Source: Costus lasius (Eukaryota > Streptophyta > Magnoliopsida > Zingiberales > Costaceae). From it: a stretch of 64,000 nucleotides of DNA. Location of the stretch: contig CM050446.2 of NCBI GenBank assembly GCA_027563935.2, forward strand, positions 125,504,499-125,568,498, written 5' to 3'. A program made the translations under genes and the position numbers. Shown one piece after another: positions 36,588-49,020 of the stretch. Below the pieces are notes generated by a model. It was given only the letters and a program-made list of their open reading frames with translations. It made no database searches and was not told the origin of the DNA. The number at the start of each line of letters is the position of its first letter. Position 1 is the stretch's first letter.

Positions 36588-38280
36588 GTCATGTTTTGTT
36601 GAATACAGGATAATTCACTCGCTTTTAGAGCTACATGGAAGTATATTTGCATCTACGAGTGAATCAAGAACCTTGACAAAAAGTTTGACTTTAAACGGGA
36701 TTAATTTCAAGAATTACGGCCGAGGCCATAATCTACATCATGACCGTAATTCTCTGATTGGCTTCTCGAGTTCTCGATGGACTCGTTTTGATGCAAGCGT
36801 AGTCATAATTCAAAGACGTGTCTCTAACTTCCTCGATGTTAACCTTTCCGTTGAAGACGACCTCGACAAGGAGATTACGGGCACAACCATAATTCATCAA
36901 AGTCGCAATCTTCTGATTAGCGGTTTCTGACGCTATAACTTCGGCTACAAATCAAGCCAAGGCCATACTGCCCACCTGTAAATTTCAAGACAAATTGGAC
37001 TTCTACACCAAGATTATGGGCATGGCCATAATCTACCTCATGATCGAAATCTCGTAGCCGCCAAAATTTATTACCAACCGCCAGAATTTATTACCAGTCG
37101 CCCTGCTTTAAATGCTCATAACTCCTTCATTTTAACTCCGATTTGGACGTTTTTGGAGTCGAAACGAAGAGGATTAAATGAGTATTAATTATTTGAGAGT
37201 TACAAGAATTAAAGAGGCTATAATTAATACATAACAGTTACATTACAGTTATAACCATAATGGCCCATTACACCCATATTCTATGGCTCCGATTTTAATG
37301 TTCTTGGTATCAAAACACAGATAATTCAATTCCCCATCAATGTATGCGTTCAGAAATGAGTTTGGACTCTATTTAAGGGGCGAAATCTGGGTTGTAAAAG
37401 GGGAGGAGTCCTGGTGAGGTGTTGAAGTTTTGGTCGAAAGCAAAAAGGGGGAGAAAGAGATCCTTGTTCACCACTCTAGAAGATCTGAAGAAGAAGGATT
37501 GCTGCCCTTCCTGGAAGAGTTTGTCATCTTCTTCCTTCTATCTTCATTTTGGTTTCTTTTTTCCATAGAGATTTGTACTTAAACGATGCTATGATAGCGT
37601 AACTTCTTTGTCGGAACTAAGGGTGTAGTCTCATTGTTTGTATCTTTCGCTCGAACTTGTTACTTCATAGAAAATACAAATTTTATCTTGTGTTTATTCG
37701 TTCTATGTTGTTTTATTGCTAGTGTTGCATTGGTCACGCAATTACTTTTCTTAGGCGCTGCAAGAAGGACCGAAAGGTGAATTGCGACGCTAGATTTGCT
37801 AGTCCGAACATACTCTGACCTGTCAAGAAATGGGGCAAGATTTGTATGAAGAATTTTATAGTATCTCTGAACCCATTGGATCAATCTAGGTACGGTGAGC
37901 CACGAAAGTAGGATGCCGATCTAGATTGATACCGGATTATGCCGTCGAAAGAGGGTAATCTATACCTTTTGATACTTCCTTAAGCACTTTTAAAATTGCC
38001 TTGCTATGATTTTAACTCGTATGAATTTAAGATCCATCAACGAAATGAACCCGAAGTTCCGATATCTCTAACCTCTGTTTTCTCCCCAGAAGCTTTCTCT
38101 TGCCAAACTCGGTTTATTTTAAGTTGTATTGCTTTACTTTTCATAATCTTAATCGATTGTCTAGCTATTAATTTATAATCTCTTGGTACTTGATCATTGT
38201 CCCTGTGAGATCGAAATCTAAAGTACTACTACGAAAAAATCGTCACGCTTGCGGTTAGTTGTGCGTTAGTATGACACACA
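36588..38280 (+). repeat. 5' LTR of the Athila-type element (left end uncertain)
   Basis: It ends in CA (…atgacacaca) ten bases before the PBS. Its left part contains several variants of an 'attacgg-c-ggccataatctac-tcatgac-gtaat' phrase (about 36712, 36870 and 37012), partly self-complementary. A start at 'tgtcatgttttg' (36588) is only plausible, because no 3' LTR is present for comparison. Confidence 0.5.
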
Positions 38281-38289
38281 TCAAGTTTT

Positions 38290-38307
38290 TGGCGCCGTTG
38301 CCAGGGA
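38290..38307 (+). promoter_or_regulatory. Primer-binding site (tRNA-Asp type)
   Basis: TGGCGCCGTTGCCAGGGA follows the LTR end. The form usual in Athila/Calypso elements is TGGCGCCGTTGCCGGGGA, so one base differs. Confidence 0.85.
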
Positions 38308-38452
38308 CTAATTTCGGCAATATCGACTAGATTCAAGAGTTACTATACTAGATATTTTTAGCTTCATTTTATTCTAGTATACTATCTTTTATTTATTTCA
38401 TTTTACACCTTTCTTGATTTAACGAGTTACTTGCTTTGTTAGACTTTAGTTT

Positions 38453-39452
38453 ATGCATAGAACTCATCGCCCAGAACCTGCAATACCATTTGATTCGGAA
38501 ATTGAAAGAACGTTCCGGCGTCGCAAGAAACTTCAGAAACTTAAACCCAAAGAAGATTCACAAACAGCAATCATGGACGGTAACAAGTTACTCCGAAACT
38601 TCGCTGCACTGAATGTCCAAGGATTTCATTCTAGCATTGCACGTCCACCGATAGAGGCGAACAATTTTGAGATAAAACAGTCGCTTCTGTCGATGTTACA
38701 GCAAAACCAATTTGGTGGATCCCCAGCTGAAGATCCGAATATGCATTTATCTGTTTTCCTTGAATATTGTGACACTCTTAAAATGAATGGTGTGACCACT
38801 GACGCTTTGAGACTTTGACTTTTTCCATTTTCACTTAGAGATAGGGCGCAAGCTTGGTTACATTCTTCACCATCTGGATCCATTACCACATGGGAACAAC
38901 TCTCACATGCTTTCCTTGCAAAGTATTTTTCCCCCGATCAAAACCGCACAACTGAGAAACTAGATTACCAACTTCTCTCAAAAAGAAGGTGAATCATTAT
39001 ACGAGGCATGGGACCACTTCAAGGAATTGCAACGAATGTGTCATCACCATGGCCTCGAGAAATGGGTACTGGTGCACACTTTCTATAACGGTTTGCTTTA
39101 TAACACTTGTCTTACTGTTGATGCAGCCGTTGGAGGAGCTTTGATGAATAAAGCAGTTGATGACGCCTACAATCTGATTGAGGAGATGGCGCTCAATCAT
39201 TACCAATGGTCGAGCGAGAGAGGTACTTCATCACGGCAAGCCGGTAAGTATAAACTTGATGCTCTTAGTTCTCTCGCTGCAAAAGTAGATTCATTATCTC
39301 ATAAGCTTGACTCTATGAACATGTGTCCTAATGCTTCTAATTCTGCTATGTGTGAAATTTGTGGAGTGGAAAGTCATCTTTCTAACACCTGTCAATTAGG
39401 GAATATGGTATCACAAGACCCCCCCACTCGCTTTAGTGAATGCTGTAGGTAA
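38453..39452 (+). pseudogene. Athila-type gag remnant
   Basis: Frame 38453-38818 (MHRTHRPEPAIPFDSEIERT...) reaches an in-frame TGA within TDALRL(stop)LFPFSLRDRAQAWL and continues ITTWEQLSHAFLAKYFSP. A frameshift near 38985 moves to the frame with ESLYEAWDHFK-type sequence. From 39027 it reads MCHHHGLEKWVLVHTFYNGL, and later there is a partial CX2C...H...C knuckle (CEICGVESHLSNTC). These are the usual gag landmarks of Athila elements in the usual order. At least one stop and one frameshift make it non-functional. Confidence 0.85.
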
Positions 39453-41087
39453 TTTCAACTCGAGAGCTCAAAATAACCCCTATTCTAACACCTACAACCC
39501 GGGGTGGAAGAATCATCCCAATTTTTCCTATAGGACCCAACCATCAAACTATAGGCAACCTCCTGGATTTCATCCACCCAATGCCGGGTATCAACCTAAG
39601 CAATTAAACCAGCCCCCACAACCAAGTATCAACATGATACCGCAGGAGCAAACCTTAGAGTTGTGCTTTGACAACTTTGTGTCAACGCAAACCAAGGCTA
39701 TAGAAAGTATCCTGGATGCAATCAAGGGCTTAACCACACACCAGAAGATACTAGAAAATCAAATAGCCCAGCAGACCAGCACATCTACTAGACCGCCGGG
39801 CAGGTTGCCCAGACAACCTGAAACAAACCCTAGAGAACATTGCAATGCCATTACCACGCGCAGTGGTAAACAGCTTGAAGAATCAAAAGTGCCTAAACAG
39901 GATCATTCCAAGGACGAAGGTAAAATTCCGAAGTCTGAGGAACCCATTGTCGTTGAGAGTGAACCTGTCTATGTGCCACCACCACCTTACAAACCACCCA
40001 TTCCATTTCCCCAGAGGTTGGCAAAAGCATAACTTGATCGACAATTCAATAAATTTTTGAAGGTTTTGAAGAAATTATATATTAACATTCCTTTTACCGA
40101 TGCATTATCACAAATGCCATCCTATGCTAAGTTTTTGAAGGAAATTTTATCTAATAAAAAAAAATAGAAGAACACGGCACAATGGCGTTAACTGAGGAAT
40201 GCAGCGCAATCATCCAAAATAAATTACCGCCAAAGTTGAAGGACCCAGGCAACTTTACCATTCAATGCTTGATCGGAAACTCACCTTTCGACCGTGCTTT
40301 GTGCGATCTTGGTGCCAGCGTGAGTCTGATGCCACTCTCTCTTTGCAAGAAACTGGATATCAGAGACTTGAAGCAGAAAAACATCTTGTTGCAATTGGCC
40401 GACCGTTCCGTACGACATCTGGTAAGAATTCTAGAGGACGTGCCAATTAAGGTCGGTAAATTTTTTATTCCAGCAGATTTCATTGTACTTGAGATGGAGG
40501 AAGACTCCAAACCTCCTATAATACTGGGCAAACCATTTTTGGCAACTGCCGGAGCCATAATCGATGTTAAAAATGGGAAGTTGACACTACGCATAGGTGA
40601 GAAAACAGTGGAGTTTGATATAACCAAAAGCCTAAAGAAGCCTCTTTTTGCAAACTCCTACTGTAGTATCGGAGTCCTTGATGACGAGCAGAAATTGTCC
40701 CACGTTCCTCAGACAGACGTTGACCCCCTCAAGATTTGCTTGATAAACGTAGATGACGAGGAGCTGGACGAGGACACTCGTGCTAACGCACATATTCTTG
40801 ACTCAAGCACCGCAGTTGAACCTGCTACAGAAAAACTTGAGGAATTACCAGCACCGAAATTTGAGGTTTATGAACAAATGAACTTAGAGCTCAAATCCTT
40901 ACTAAGTAATCTCAGGTATGAATTTTTAGGTGAAAATTCTACTTACCCCGTTATCGTAGCTGCCCATCTCGATTCAGAGCAAACAAGCCTTCTCCTTGAT
41001 AGACTTCGAAAATATAAGAAGGTAATTGGCTACACTTTGGAAGATATAAAAAGTATTAACCCTTCTTTATGCATGCACAGGATATAA
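39436..41087 (+). pseudogene. Athila-type gag tail and retropepsin
   Basis: 39436-40032 is a Pro/Asn/Gln-rich linker (NPYSNTYNPGWKNHPNFSY, later CNAITTRSGKQLEE). After a short broken stretch, 40182-41087 carries the aspartic protease, with FDRALCDLGASVSLMPLSL as its active-site region. The D-L-G-A-S variant of the catalytic triplet is normal for this branch. A flap-like PIILGKPFLATAGAIIDV follows, and then an acidic spacer leading to the RT. The break between the two frames (TAA at 40030) is the visible lesion. Confidence 0.82.
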
Positions 41088-42000
41088 CTCGAAGATGGCA
41101 GCAAACCATCTATTGAATACCAAAGATGACTAAATCCAAACCTGAAGGAGGTGGTAAAAAAGGAAATTATGAAATTATTGGATGTAGGGGTTATTTACCC
41201 TATTTCGGATAGCCAATGGGTAAGTCCAGTACATGTGGTACCAAAGAAAGGAAGAGTAACGGTAGTAAAGAATGAAGATAACGAGTTGATCCCGCAAAGA
41301 ACCGTTACTGGGTGGCGTATGTGTATCGACTATCGGAAACTGAACAAAGCCACCCGCAAGGACCATTTTCCTCTTCCTTTTATTGATCAAATGCATGAGA
41401 GATTAGCCACTAACTCTTATTTTTGTTTCTTGGATGGGTACTCAGGATTTTTCCAAATACCGATACATCTCGATGACCAAGAAAAAACCACATTCACATG
41501 TCCCTTCGGCACTTTTGCTTATCAGCGTATGTCATTTGGTTTATACAATGCGTCAGCTACCTTTTAGCGGTGCATGATGACGATCTTCTCGGATTTCATC
41601 GAAGACATAATGGACGTCTTTATGGACGACTTTTTGATATATGGGCCTAGTTTTGATTTTTGTTTATGTAACCTGACCCGTGTTTTGCAGTGTTGTGAAG
41701 AAACAAACTTGGTGCTCAATTGGGAGAAATATCATTTTATGGTCAAAGAAGGGATCGTTCTTGGTCATCTGATATCAGAGCGCAGTTTTGAAGTTGACAA
41801 AGCAAAAAATCGATGTGATGGAAAGAATGCCGCCTCCAAACTCCATCAAGGAAATAAGAAGTTTCTTAGGACATGCTGGCTTTTATCGACGCTTCATTGA
41901 GAATTTCTCTAAAATTGTTAGGCCTTTAACATCTTTACTTGCTAAGGATGCTCCATTTATTTTTGACCAAAATTGCATTATGCATTTCAGCAACTGAAGA
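41088..42000 (+). pseudogene. Athila-type reverse transcriptase remnant
   Basis: 41151-41567 reads the RT fingers and palm: VVPKKG, GWRMCIDYRKLNKATRKDHF, FLDGYSGFFQIPI and TFTCPFGTFAYQRMSFGL. A TAG follows in ASATF(stop)RCMMTIFSD. The catalytic FxDD box is preserved as VFMDDFLIYG (about 41615-41645). A frameshift near 41805 leads to RMPPPNSIKEIRSFLGHAGFYRRF (connection domain). RT would copy the element RNA; this copy has at least two disabling lesions. Confidence 0.85.
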
Positions 42001-42420
42001 AAGCATTGATTTCTGCTCCCATAATGCAACCTCCGGATTGGTCGCTACCCTTCAAAGTTATGTGCGATGCCAGCGACTATGCGATAGGAGCTGTATTGGG
42101 GCAGCGGAAAGACAATTGAACACATGCCATTTATTACGGTAGTCGAATGCTTGATGGAGCACAGAGCAATTATGCCACGATGGAGAAAGAACTTTTAGCT
42201 ATAGTTTTTGTGTTTGACAAGTTTCGATCATATTTAATCAACTCATGCGTTATTGTTTATACAGACCATGGCAATATGGTATCTTATGACGAAGAAGGAC
42301 GCAAAACCACAACTAATCAGGTGGATATTGTTGCTGCAAGAATTCGATATCTAGATCAAAGATAAGAAGGGAGCTGATAATTTAGTAGCAGACCATCTAT
42401 CCCACCTAACATCCAATTTC
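42000..42420 (+). pseudogene. Athila-type RNase H remnant
   Basis: Fragments in different frames read [21 protein letters not shown] sequence (about 42060-42115), MLDGAQSNYATMEKELLAIVFVFDKF (42147 on) and VIVYTDHGNM. These are RNase H-like motifs of Gypsy polymerases. Frameshifts and a missing stretch after TDHGNM break it. Confidence 0.78.
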
Positions 42421-42479
42421 GAGAGCAGTTTGGAAGAAAAGATAAATGATGTATTCCTGGACAAGAATCTGCTGGCTGT

Positions 42480-43573
42480 CACCACGATAAAAACACCATG
42501 GTATGCCGATTTGGTAAATTTCTTGGCAGCCGATATTATGCCTCCGAATCTCATGTATCAGCAATGAAAGAAGTTTATGTTAGATGCAAAATACTATTAT
42601 TGGGACGAACCACTCTTGTTCAAGCGTTGCGTAGACTATATCATTCGGAGATGCTTGCCAGAGGAAGAAATTTCAGATGTCCTGTTCCAATGTCATGCTT
42701 CTTCTTATGGAGGGCATAGTAGTGGAGCGAAAACAACATATAAAGGCCTCCAATGTGGATTCTTTTGGCCAACGTTATTTAGAGACGCAAGGAACTACGT
42801 ACAATCTTGTGACCTCTACCAAAGGACGGGTGGAATATCACGAAGAAATGAGATGCCTCTTAATACCATTCTTGAGATCGAGATTTTTGACATATGGGGA
42901 ATTGACTTTATGGGTCCATTTCCACCTTCTGTGGTAACAGATTCATTTTAGTCGGAGTTGATTATGTCTCCAAATGGGTCGAAGCCTTGGCTGCACTAAC
43001 AATGACTCCAAAGTAGTTCTCAGATTTTTCAGGAAGTTGATAATTTCGTGATTTGGAACACCCCTCATTGTAATAAGCGATGGTGGATCTCACTTCATCG
43101 AGCGGAGCTTTGAATCACTTCTCAGAAAATATGGAGTGGTACACAAAGTGGGTACTTCTTATCACCCGCAGACCAGCGGCCAAGTGGAGATATCAAACCG
43201 GGAGATAAAACACATTCTTGAGAAAACCGTATCGCGTACTCACACGAATTGGTCACTCAAACTCGATGATACTCTATGAGCATACCGTACAACATTCAAA
43301 ACCCCAATCGGTATGTCTCCATACTAGTTGATATATGATAAATCATGTCACTTACCAGTAGAGATTGAACACAAAGCTTTTTGGGCAATACGATAATTGA
43401 ATTTTGATGAGAAGCAAGCTGGTAAAGCTAGAAAACTTCAACTTAATGAACTTGACGAGTTTCGGCAAGAAACCTACGAAAACGCTAAGATTTATAAAGA
43501 ACGAACAAAAAGGTGGCACGATCGAAGAATGATAAGAAGGGAATTTTACGAAGGAGATATGGTACTCTTGTTC
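42480..43573 (+). pseudogene. Athila-type integrase remnant, truncated by Copia insertion
   Basis: 42577-42951 contains the HHCC-type zinc-binding region (CHASSYGGHSSG ... YVQSCDLYQRTG) and the start of the catalytic core (IWGIDFMGPFPPS, first Asp). Further pieces in other frames read [21 protein letters not shown] (second Asp), [20 protein letters not shown] (Glu) and AYRTTFKTPIGMSP. It ends with [32 protein letters not shown]. Stops occur at about 42949, 43015 and 43278. The reading stops at 43573, where the Copia LTR begins in the middle of the usual 'VLLFNSRL'-like motif. Confidence 0.83.
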
Positions 43574-46500
43574 TGTTGGTGTATATGCCCTAAAGACCAA
43601 TGTATGGACATGGTCAGGCATTGTTTAAATGTACTTTGATAGAACTATTACTCTTTATATAGGCATGGTCGTTATTATGCAGACTTCTCTATCTGCGTTG
43701 ATGTATTGAGTTGCATAAATAATGTCCCAGGAGTTTGGATTAGATCCGTTCTCATAAGCTATCCCCAGACAAGGTACCTTAGCGGATATGGGACAGCTTT
43801 GGTACATGTGAGACTGGTGTATGGGCTGGTTATGTGCGGGGCACAGTAACGCAGACATACAGGTGCATTGGATGCACTAGAGTGATCCACCGTGAGGATT
43901 GACTTGTCTAGTCAACAAGTCAATCTCACATGCAAGAGGTTTGCATTGATCCTTAGACTTGAGGTATTCATGTCTAGATTTGATGATGGGTATGCTTTAA
44001 TACAGTCTTACGTCTCTCCGTAATTGGGAGACCAAAACGACTGTCATTGGGCATGTCATAAGTCACGTAGAGACATGGATGACCAATAGTAGGATTTGCC
44101 CCTTCCTTCAGAGGAAGCATGATATCCACCTCGGGGCGCCCCACCTTATTGGTGCATGATAGAAAAGTGTGGCCACACTTGTTGAGTCATGACCAATGCA
44201 TTGGATAATAAACTTGAGACTAATCCAATGGCAGGATATCAGCTTAGGCAAAGGGATCTGTAATGCAATAGGAATCCTCGTTGCTTGTTAGGAGTTGTTG
44301 CCATAATGACTTAAGTCCTATGACATGGGTAGTAGTGATTTGTTGCTAGATACCCCTCACTACTTATGATGTTTACATCATTGCCATCGTCATATGGATC
44401 CTACGGGGTCACACGCAATAGACTCTTGACGTTGCTTTAATTAGAAGCCTTAGGATCAAGTTATTGGATAACTTGGATCCATTTGGAAGATTTCATCAGC
44501 GCCAATGGGCCTGATGAGTTGGAAGAAAGTTATTGGAGCCAAACTTCATTTTTGGCAGGTTGACCCGAAATTGACCTAGATTGGTCACATTTGGATTAGG
44601 GTTGCATTGGATTAGATCCAATGGCTTAATCAACCCATGCCATGAAGTTTGGGCTAGGTCATTATCCAATGAGGCCCAATAATTGGTTGTCATAAAGAGG
44701 AATTGGCTTAAAAGAGTATAATGGGGAGAAATCTCACCCCATTGGCGCCTAGGGGCATAATGGGGTGAGGAAGGCGCCTTTGCTTCATTATGGAAGTAAA
44801 GGGCGCCTAGCCCTTCTTCCTTGGATGGAATGCTTGCCTCTAAGGCAAGTCTTGGGGCTGATATGGCTTAAGAACTTTTATGGGAAGTTCCTAGGCGCAT
44901 ATGGATATAGGGAAGAGGTATATGGTAATATCTTGGAGACTTACCTTACCTCAAACCCTAGTTTCTCCCAAGACACCACCCTAGCCGAATTCCTCATGCA
45001 TGTTGCACCTAGCCCTTCTCCTTGGATGGAAAGAATGCCTCTAAGGCATGTCTTGGGCTGATATGGCCATTGGGCAAATTAGGATAGGTTGAATGAGGTT
45101 TATGGTAAAGTCTTGGAGACTTTCCTTACCTCAAGACTCCTTTATCCTAGCCGCCCACTTGGCATAATCCTAGCCATTGCCCTAACCTGTAACATCCCGT
45201 TATCTTAATCCCAAACAAGCAACACAAGTCATAGAGGAACAGGATGTTATCACACAGGATCGATACACACGCTAAGTAAAACCAAGTTCAGGAAAAGTCG
45301 ATCTGAAAATTTTCGAGAATCCACACATTGAAAATCCACGAAATACAATTTCACAAATGTACCTGCCACCACGCAATCCTTGCACTAGACATATGCAAGG
45401 CAACAGTATATCAAAGCCATATAAAATCCGTAAAATCCATAAATCACATAAGGGTACCTGCCACCAGGCAATACTTGCACTAGACATATGCAAGTTCACA
45501 TTTATATCAAATCTGATCGCAAATACAATTCGACTCGAAATTCGAAGCAAAACCACAATATCGATTTTATAATTTCATAAAACTAACGTCAATGATATTA
45601 AACACCGAAACCAGGCCCAAGCCCGCGGTGACACAAAATCAAAATCTCAAAACTGCCACAACCGGCGATACGAATTCACAAGGTTTGGCCATAACTGGCC
45701 CCAGTTAACTAAGCACAAAAGTCTTGTACATTAAACCAGCATAGTTGTAAATCCGTATCAAAAACTCAGGCAGTGGGCTCCTGCTCTACACCTGTAAACA
45801 GTAAGGGGTGAGCTACACAGCCCAGTGAGTGGATAGTCTTAATCGACCATCCAAAATATACACTTAAAGATACATGCAGATTATTTTAAAAACCTTTAAC
45901 AGAACGTCATGCCAACATATAACAAAAATAAAGAAAGGAAATAATATAAACAATCAGATGAACACTGCTAAGGCATCACACAAATGACACCACAGAGTAA
46001 CCAAGGATCTAGAGCCATACTCTAAACCAACTAAACACACCAACCACTTAGTTGTTGTCCAGCATAAATCAAAAGTGACCCCTAGGGTCCAACCCGGCTC
46101 TGGCCTAAGCACTGGGAGAAGCCTGCAAATCACATGCAACACAAACATGGACGGTGTGTAGACTCAAGAGGTGATCCCCATCCGGTCAAGATGTGATACC
46201 TTGATCTACACCACCCCATAACACAAGAATCTAAAAGTCTAAGAGTGATGAAATCAATAGGTGGCCCCTGTCCGACCAAGACATGGCACTTTGCATCAAT
46301 CACTCGTTCTCCCAAAGGGTTCTTTACTGAACAACCACTAGACACACCTTATATCTTATTTCACAAAAGTGGACTCCTAAGTGTCAACCAGACTCTAGGA
46401 TAGTCACTTCCACCACAATATCACAACAGACAGGGCTGAAACATCAACCCCTCACATATCACAAACACAGGGCTGAAATCTCCAACCCCTAATCTATCAC

Positions 46501-48335
46501 ATATAGACTATCCCCTTGAGTACACAGTTACACTTAGCCTTAGTCCTATCCGTAATGGGTACACAGACCACAACACATAATATTCGAAACCACATATAAC
46601 CACATAATATAGTGTAGTGTCCTTAGGTTTCATGCTGATCAGTTTTGTATAACCTTGCTAAGTTATCACCCAAGTTTCTCAAACAAGGATACATGGCCAT
46701 AAATATATAACATGCTGCACATAGAGAAACAATCATGGATCCTATAACATTATTAGCATTTATCAGGGCATCCATAAAATCAACATAGGATTAAAATTTG
46801 TATTCTTACCATCTAATTCACATAACACCACATGTAGCCCACGGTTCCTACAACATATTATCTACTTAAACTTTAACCTTAGTTAACAAGAATTTCATGC
46901 TCAAGAATCACTGATTTAAAACTCCCTAAATGCCATATAAGTTTCGGTTTTTAGCATGGTAAGGTTTCCAAGAAATCAAATGTATCATCTAACACAACCA
47001 AGTGGATAGAATTCGAATAAGACACCCCACTCACCTCTTATCTTGAACCGTGAACACCAAGATGAAAATCTCTCCACACAACTCGTCCAAGGCCTTGAAA
47101 TGTTCCTAGGTAGACGCCACCAATGGAAGAGAAACGCCACCAAACACCAAAGACGCCGGCCAAGGGGAAAAAGAAGAGGAAGAAGAAAATTCGTCCAAGC
47201 CTTCAAGCCAAAACGCCAACTTCTTTGCCCTAGCCGTCCGCCCCCCCTTGGATTTTCGGTTTTTAATTTTTAACCCGCTAACTAATTAATTCGAATAGGG
47301 TTTATGAATTAACCCACTTACTGATTAATTCAAATTTTAAACCCAAAATCCATCTAATTTAAGTGCAAACCCAATAACCCATAATTAATTATTCACTTAA
47401 CCGAAAATCCAATAAGGATTTAATTAACATCCAATAAGCTCTAATTGAATCAAAATCCATTAAGACTTAAATTAATATCCACTAACCCTTTGCCACTAAT
47501 TTATAAATAACCCCTAAAGGTTTTAGAGATAAAACTCTCCCCCATCCTAGAGTTTACAAAAACAAAACATAGGAAAAATATCGCAGCCAAAGATTTTATT
47601 TAAATCAAGAATAAAATATCACAGTCAATGATTTTATTTAAATCAAGAATTGTACTTACAAGGACTTAAGATCCTTGGATCTTACATAACCGCCCCTTGT
47701 CCTATTAATAGGACCCTTGTCGCCCCACTAAAAGGTTGATTCGTGTGGACAACATCTAGGAGGGGTGACATATCTCTTGGAGAGACTTGGAGTGCAAGGG
47801 GCGAGAGTAAATAAAGCTTGGCGCAAACTTCTTCCTTGGAGCCGCAAGTTCTTGCTCTCCCTCTCTTCTTGGCGCAAGGACTCTTAGTGCTTGGTGGCAT
47901 CTCCTTGCCACGAGCTCTCTCCCTTCCTTGGCCATAGGCGCACCTTGCTTGAAGGTGGCGCAAGCAAAGAAGAAGAAGGAAGCAACTTGGCGGCATCATC
48001 TTCCTCCTCATCTCCTCTTGGCGCTTTCATCTTGGAGGTGGCGCATGAGAAGTAAAGATACCATAAGGCTTGATTCTCTTCCTGAGGCTAGCACCAAGCG
48101 TGGAAGGGAGCAACGATCAAGGAGTCGACGCGTGGATACTTGTAGAGGGCGAACACTTGGGCGCCTTCAACATGGCTTCGACATCTAGACAAGCAAAAGA
48201 GGTACATCTCTAACACATCCTTGTGTCTTCTCTCTCGCATGGATCCTTGGGACTGGAATGTGTTTCGGGTGTAATGCTTCTTCCGCTGCGTCCTGGGACT
48301 GCAAAATTTTAAATTACACCCGACATTCCCTAACA
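43574..48335 (+). repeat. Ty1/Copia LTR, plus orientation, split by a solo LTR
   Basis: It starts TGTTGGTGTATATGCCC (43574) and ends CATTCCCTAACA (48335), directly followed by a PBS. Without the nested solo LTR and its TSD it is ~2.26 kb. It is clearly related to 49021-51096 (opposite strand) and 55852-57650. Shared phrases include 'gtatatgccct', 'tacatgtgagactggt-tatgggctggtta' and 'ttgatcccttgacttgaggt' variants. It interrupts the Athila-type integrase. Confidence 0.85.
45188..47686. mobile_element. Solo LTR, 2499 bp, TSD TAACC
   Basis: It starts TGTAACATCCCG and ends GGATCTTACA, flanked by a perfect 5-bp duplication TAACC (45183-45187 and 47687-47691). There is no PBS, polypurine tract or coding sequence inside. 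The style (TGTAACATCCC start, 'ggggtgagctacacagcccagtgag') is that of Gypsy-type LTRs. The state is explained by recombination between the two LTRs of a full element. Orientation is not decided. Confidence 0.92.
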
Positions 48336-48336
48336 G

Positions 48337-48348
48337 TGGTATCAGAGC
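48337..48348 (+). promoter_or_regulatory. Copia primer-binding site (tRNA-Met type)
   Basis: TGGTATCAGAGC begins one base after the LTR end at 48335. Confidence 0.9.
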
Positions 48349-49020
48349 TACTTGCGAGAAACACAAGGTGTACGTTTGCTTGTGTGAAAAATTTTTGGAA
48401 AATTTTTCATTCATCCATGTGCGTTTAACCTAGAAGGCGCTTTCATCCAAACTTCTTTCATCAATTTTTATGGCCGAAATTTGGATTGTGTTTATGATGG
48501 ATTTAAGACCAAAGGCGCACGTAGTTTTGTCAAGTAGGACGGGCATTGTGTCTTCGGACTGGCCATGTCTCTTGATCTGACAAAATTGCCAGCCGATAGG
48601 GTCCATGAAATCATCATGAAACTTGATCCCAATTTTAGCATAAATTTGATTAAGAGAGTGCTTTGGATGGAGTTGGCGCATAAGGGGATAAAATTTGATT
48701 ATTACGGTTTTTCAAATTTTATATATGCGCCACTTGTCTCTTCCTTGGGTTGATATGGTCATAGCGAGTGCCCTCCTGTGATGTGATGTGGAAGCATGTT
48801 TCCACCTGAGATGAATGCTTGTAAAATCTTTCTACCACCTGCGTGTGGTTCTTCCCCTTCTTGATGTAAAATTTTCATCTTTCCTTAGAATAGATGTAGA
48901 ATTGTTTACATGAGATAGGTTAAGGTTCATCAAAGACAACAAGGTGTCTTCTTCAACTAATCTCAGAGTGGCGCCAGCTTTGGAAGCATGGTGATGGACT
49001 TGCGGCTGAAGGAAGGACAT
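48349..49020 (+). mobile_element. Leader region of a truncated Copia element
   Basis: This is non-coding leader and possibly degenerate gag start between the PBS and the next element. A 62-codon open frame (48565-48753) is not recognisable as gag. The element ends at 49020, where an oppositely oriented Copia LTR begins. Confidence 0.5.

Larger units (their letters stand above)
36588..43573 (+). mobile_element. Degenerate Athila-type Ty3/Gypsy retrotransposon, 3' end cut off by a Copia LTR
   Basis: Layout: 5' LTR (approximately 36588-38280), tRNA-Asp-type PBS (38290-38307), gag, protease, RT, RNase H and integrase, all on plus and all with stops or frameshifts. The integrase C-terminal region ends abruptly at 43573 (reading ...[12 protein letters not shown]), where a Copia LTR begins. 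No remainder of the element is recognised further right. The gag style (ITTWEQL...FLAKYF, LYEAWDHFK), the LGAS protease and the PBS type are those of the Athila/Tat branch. The LTR start is a guess. Confidence 0.82.
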
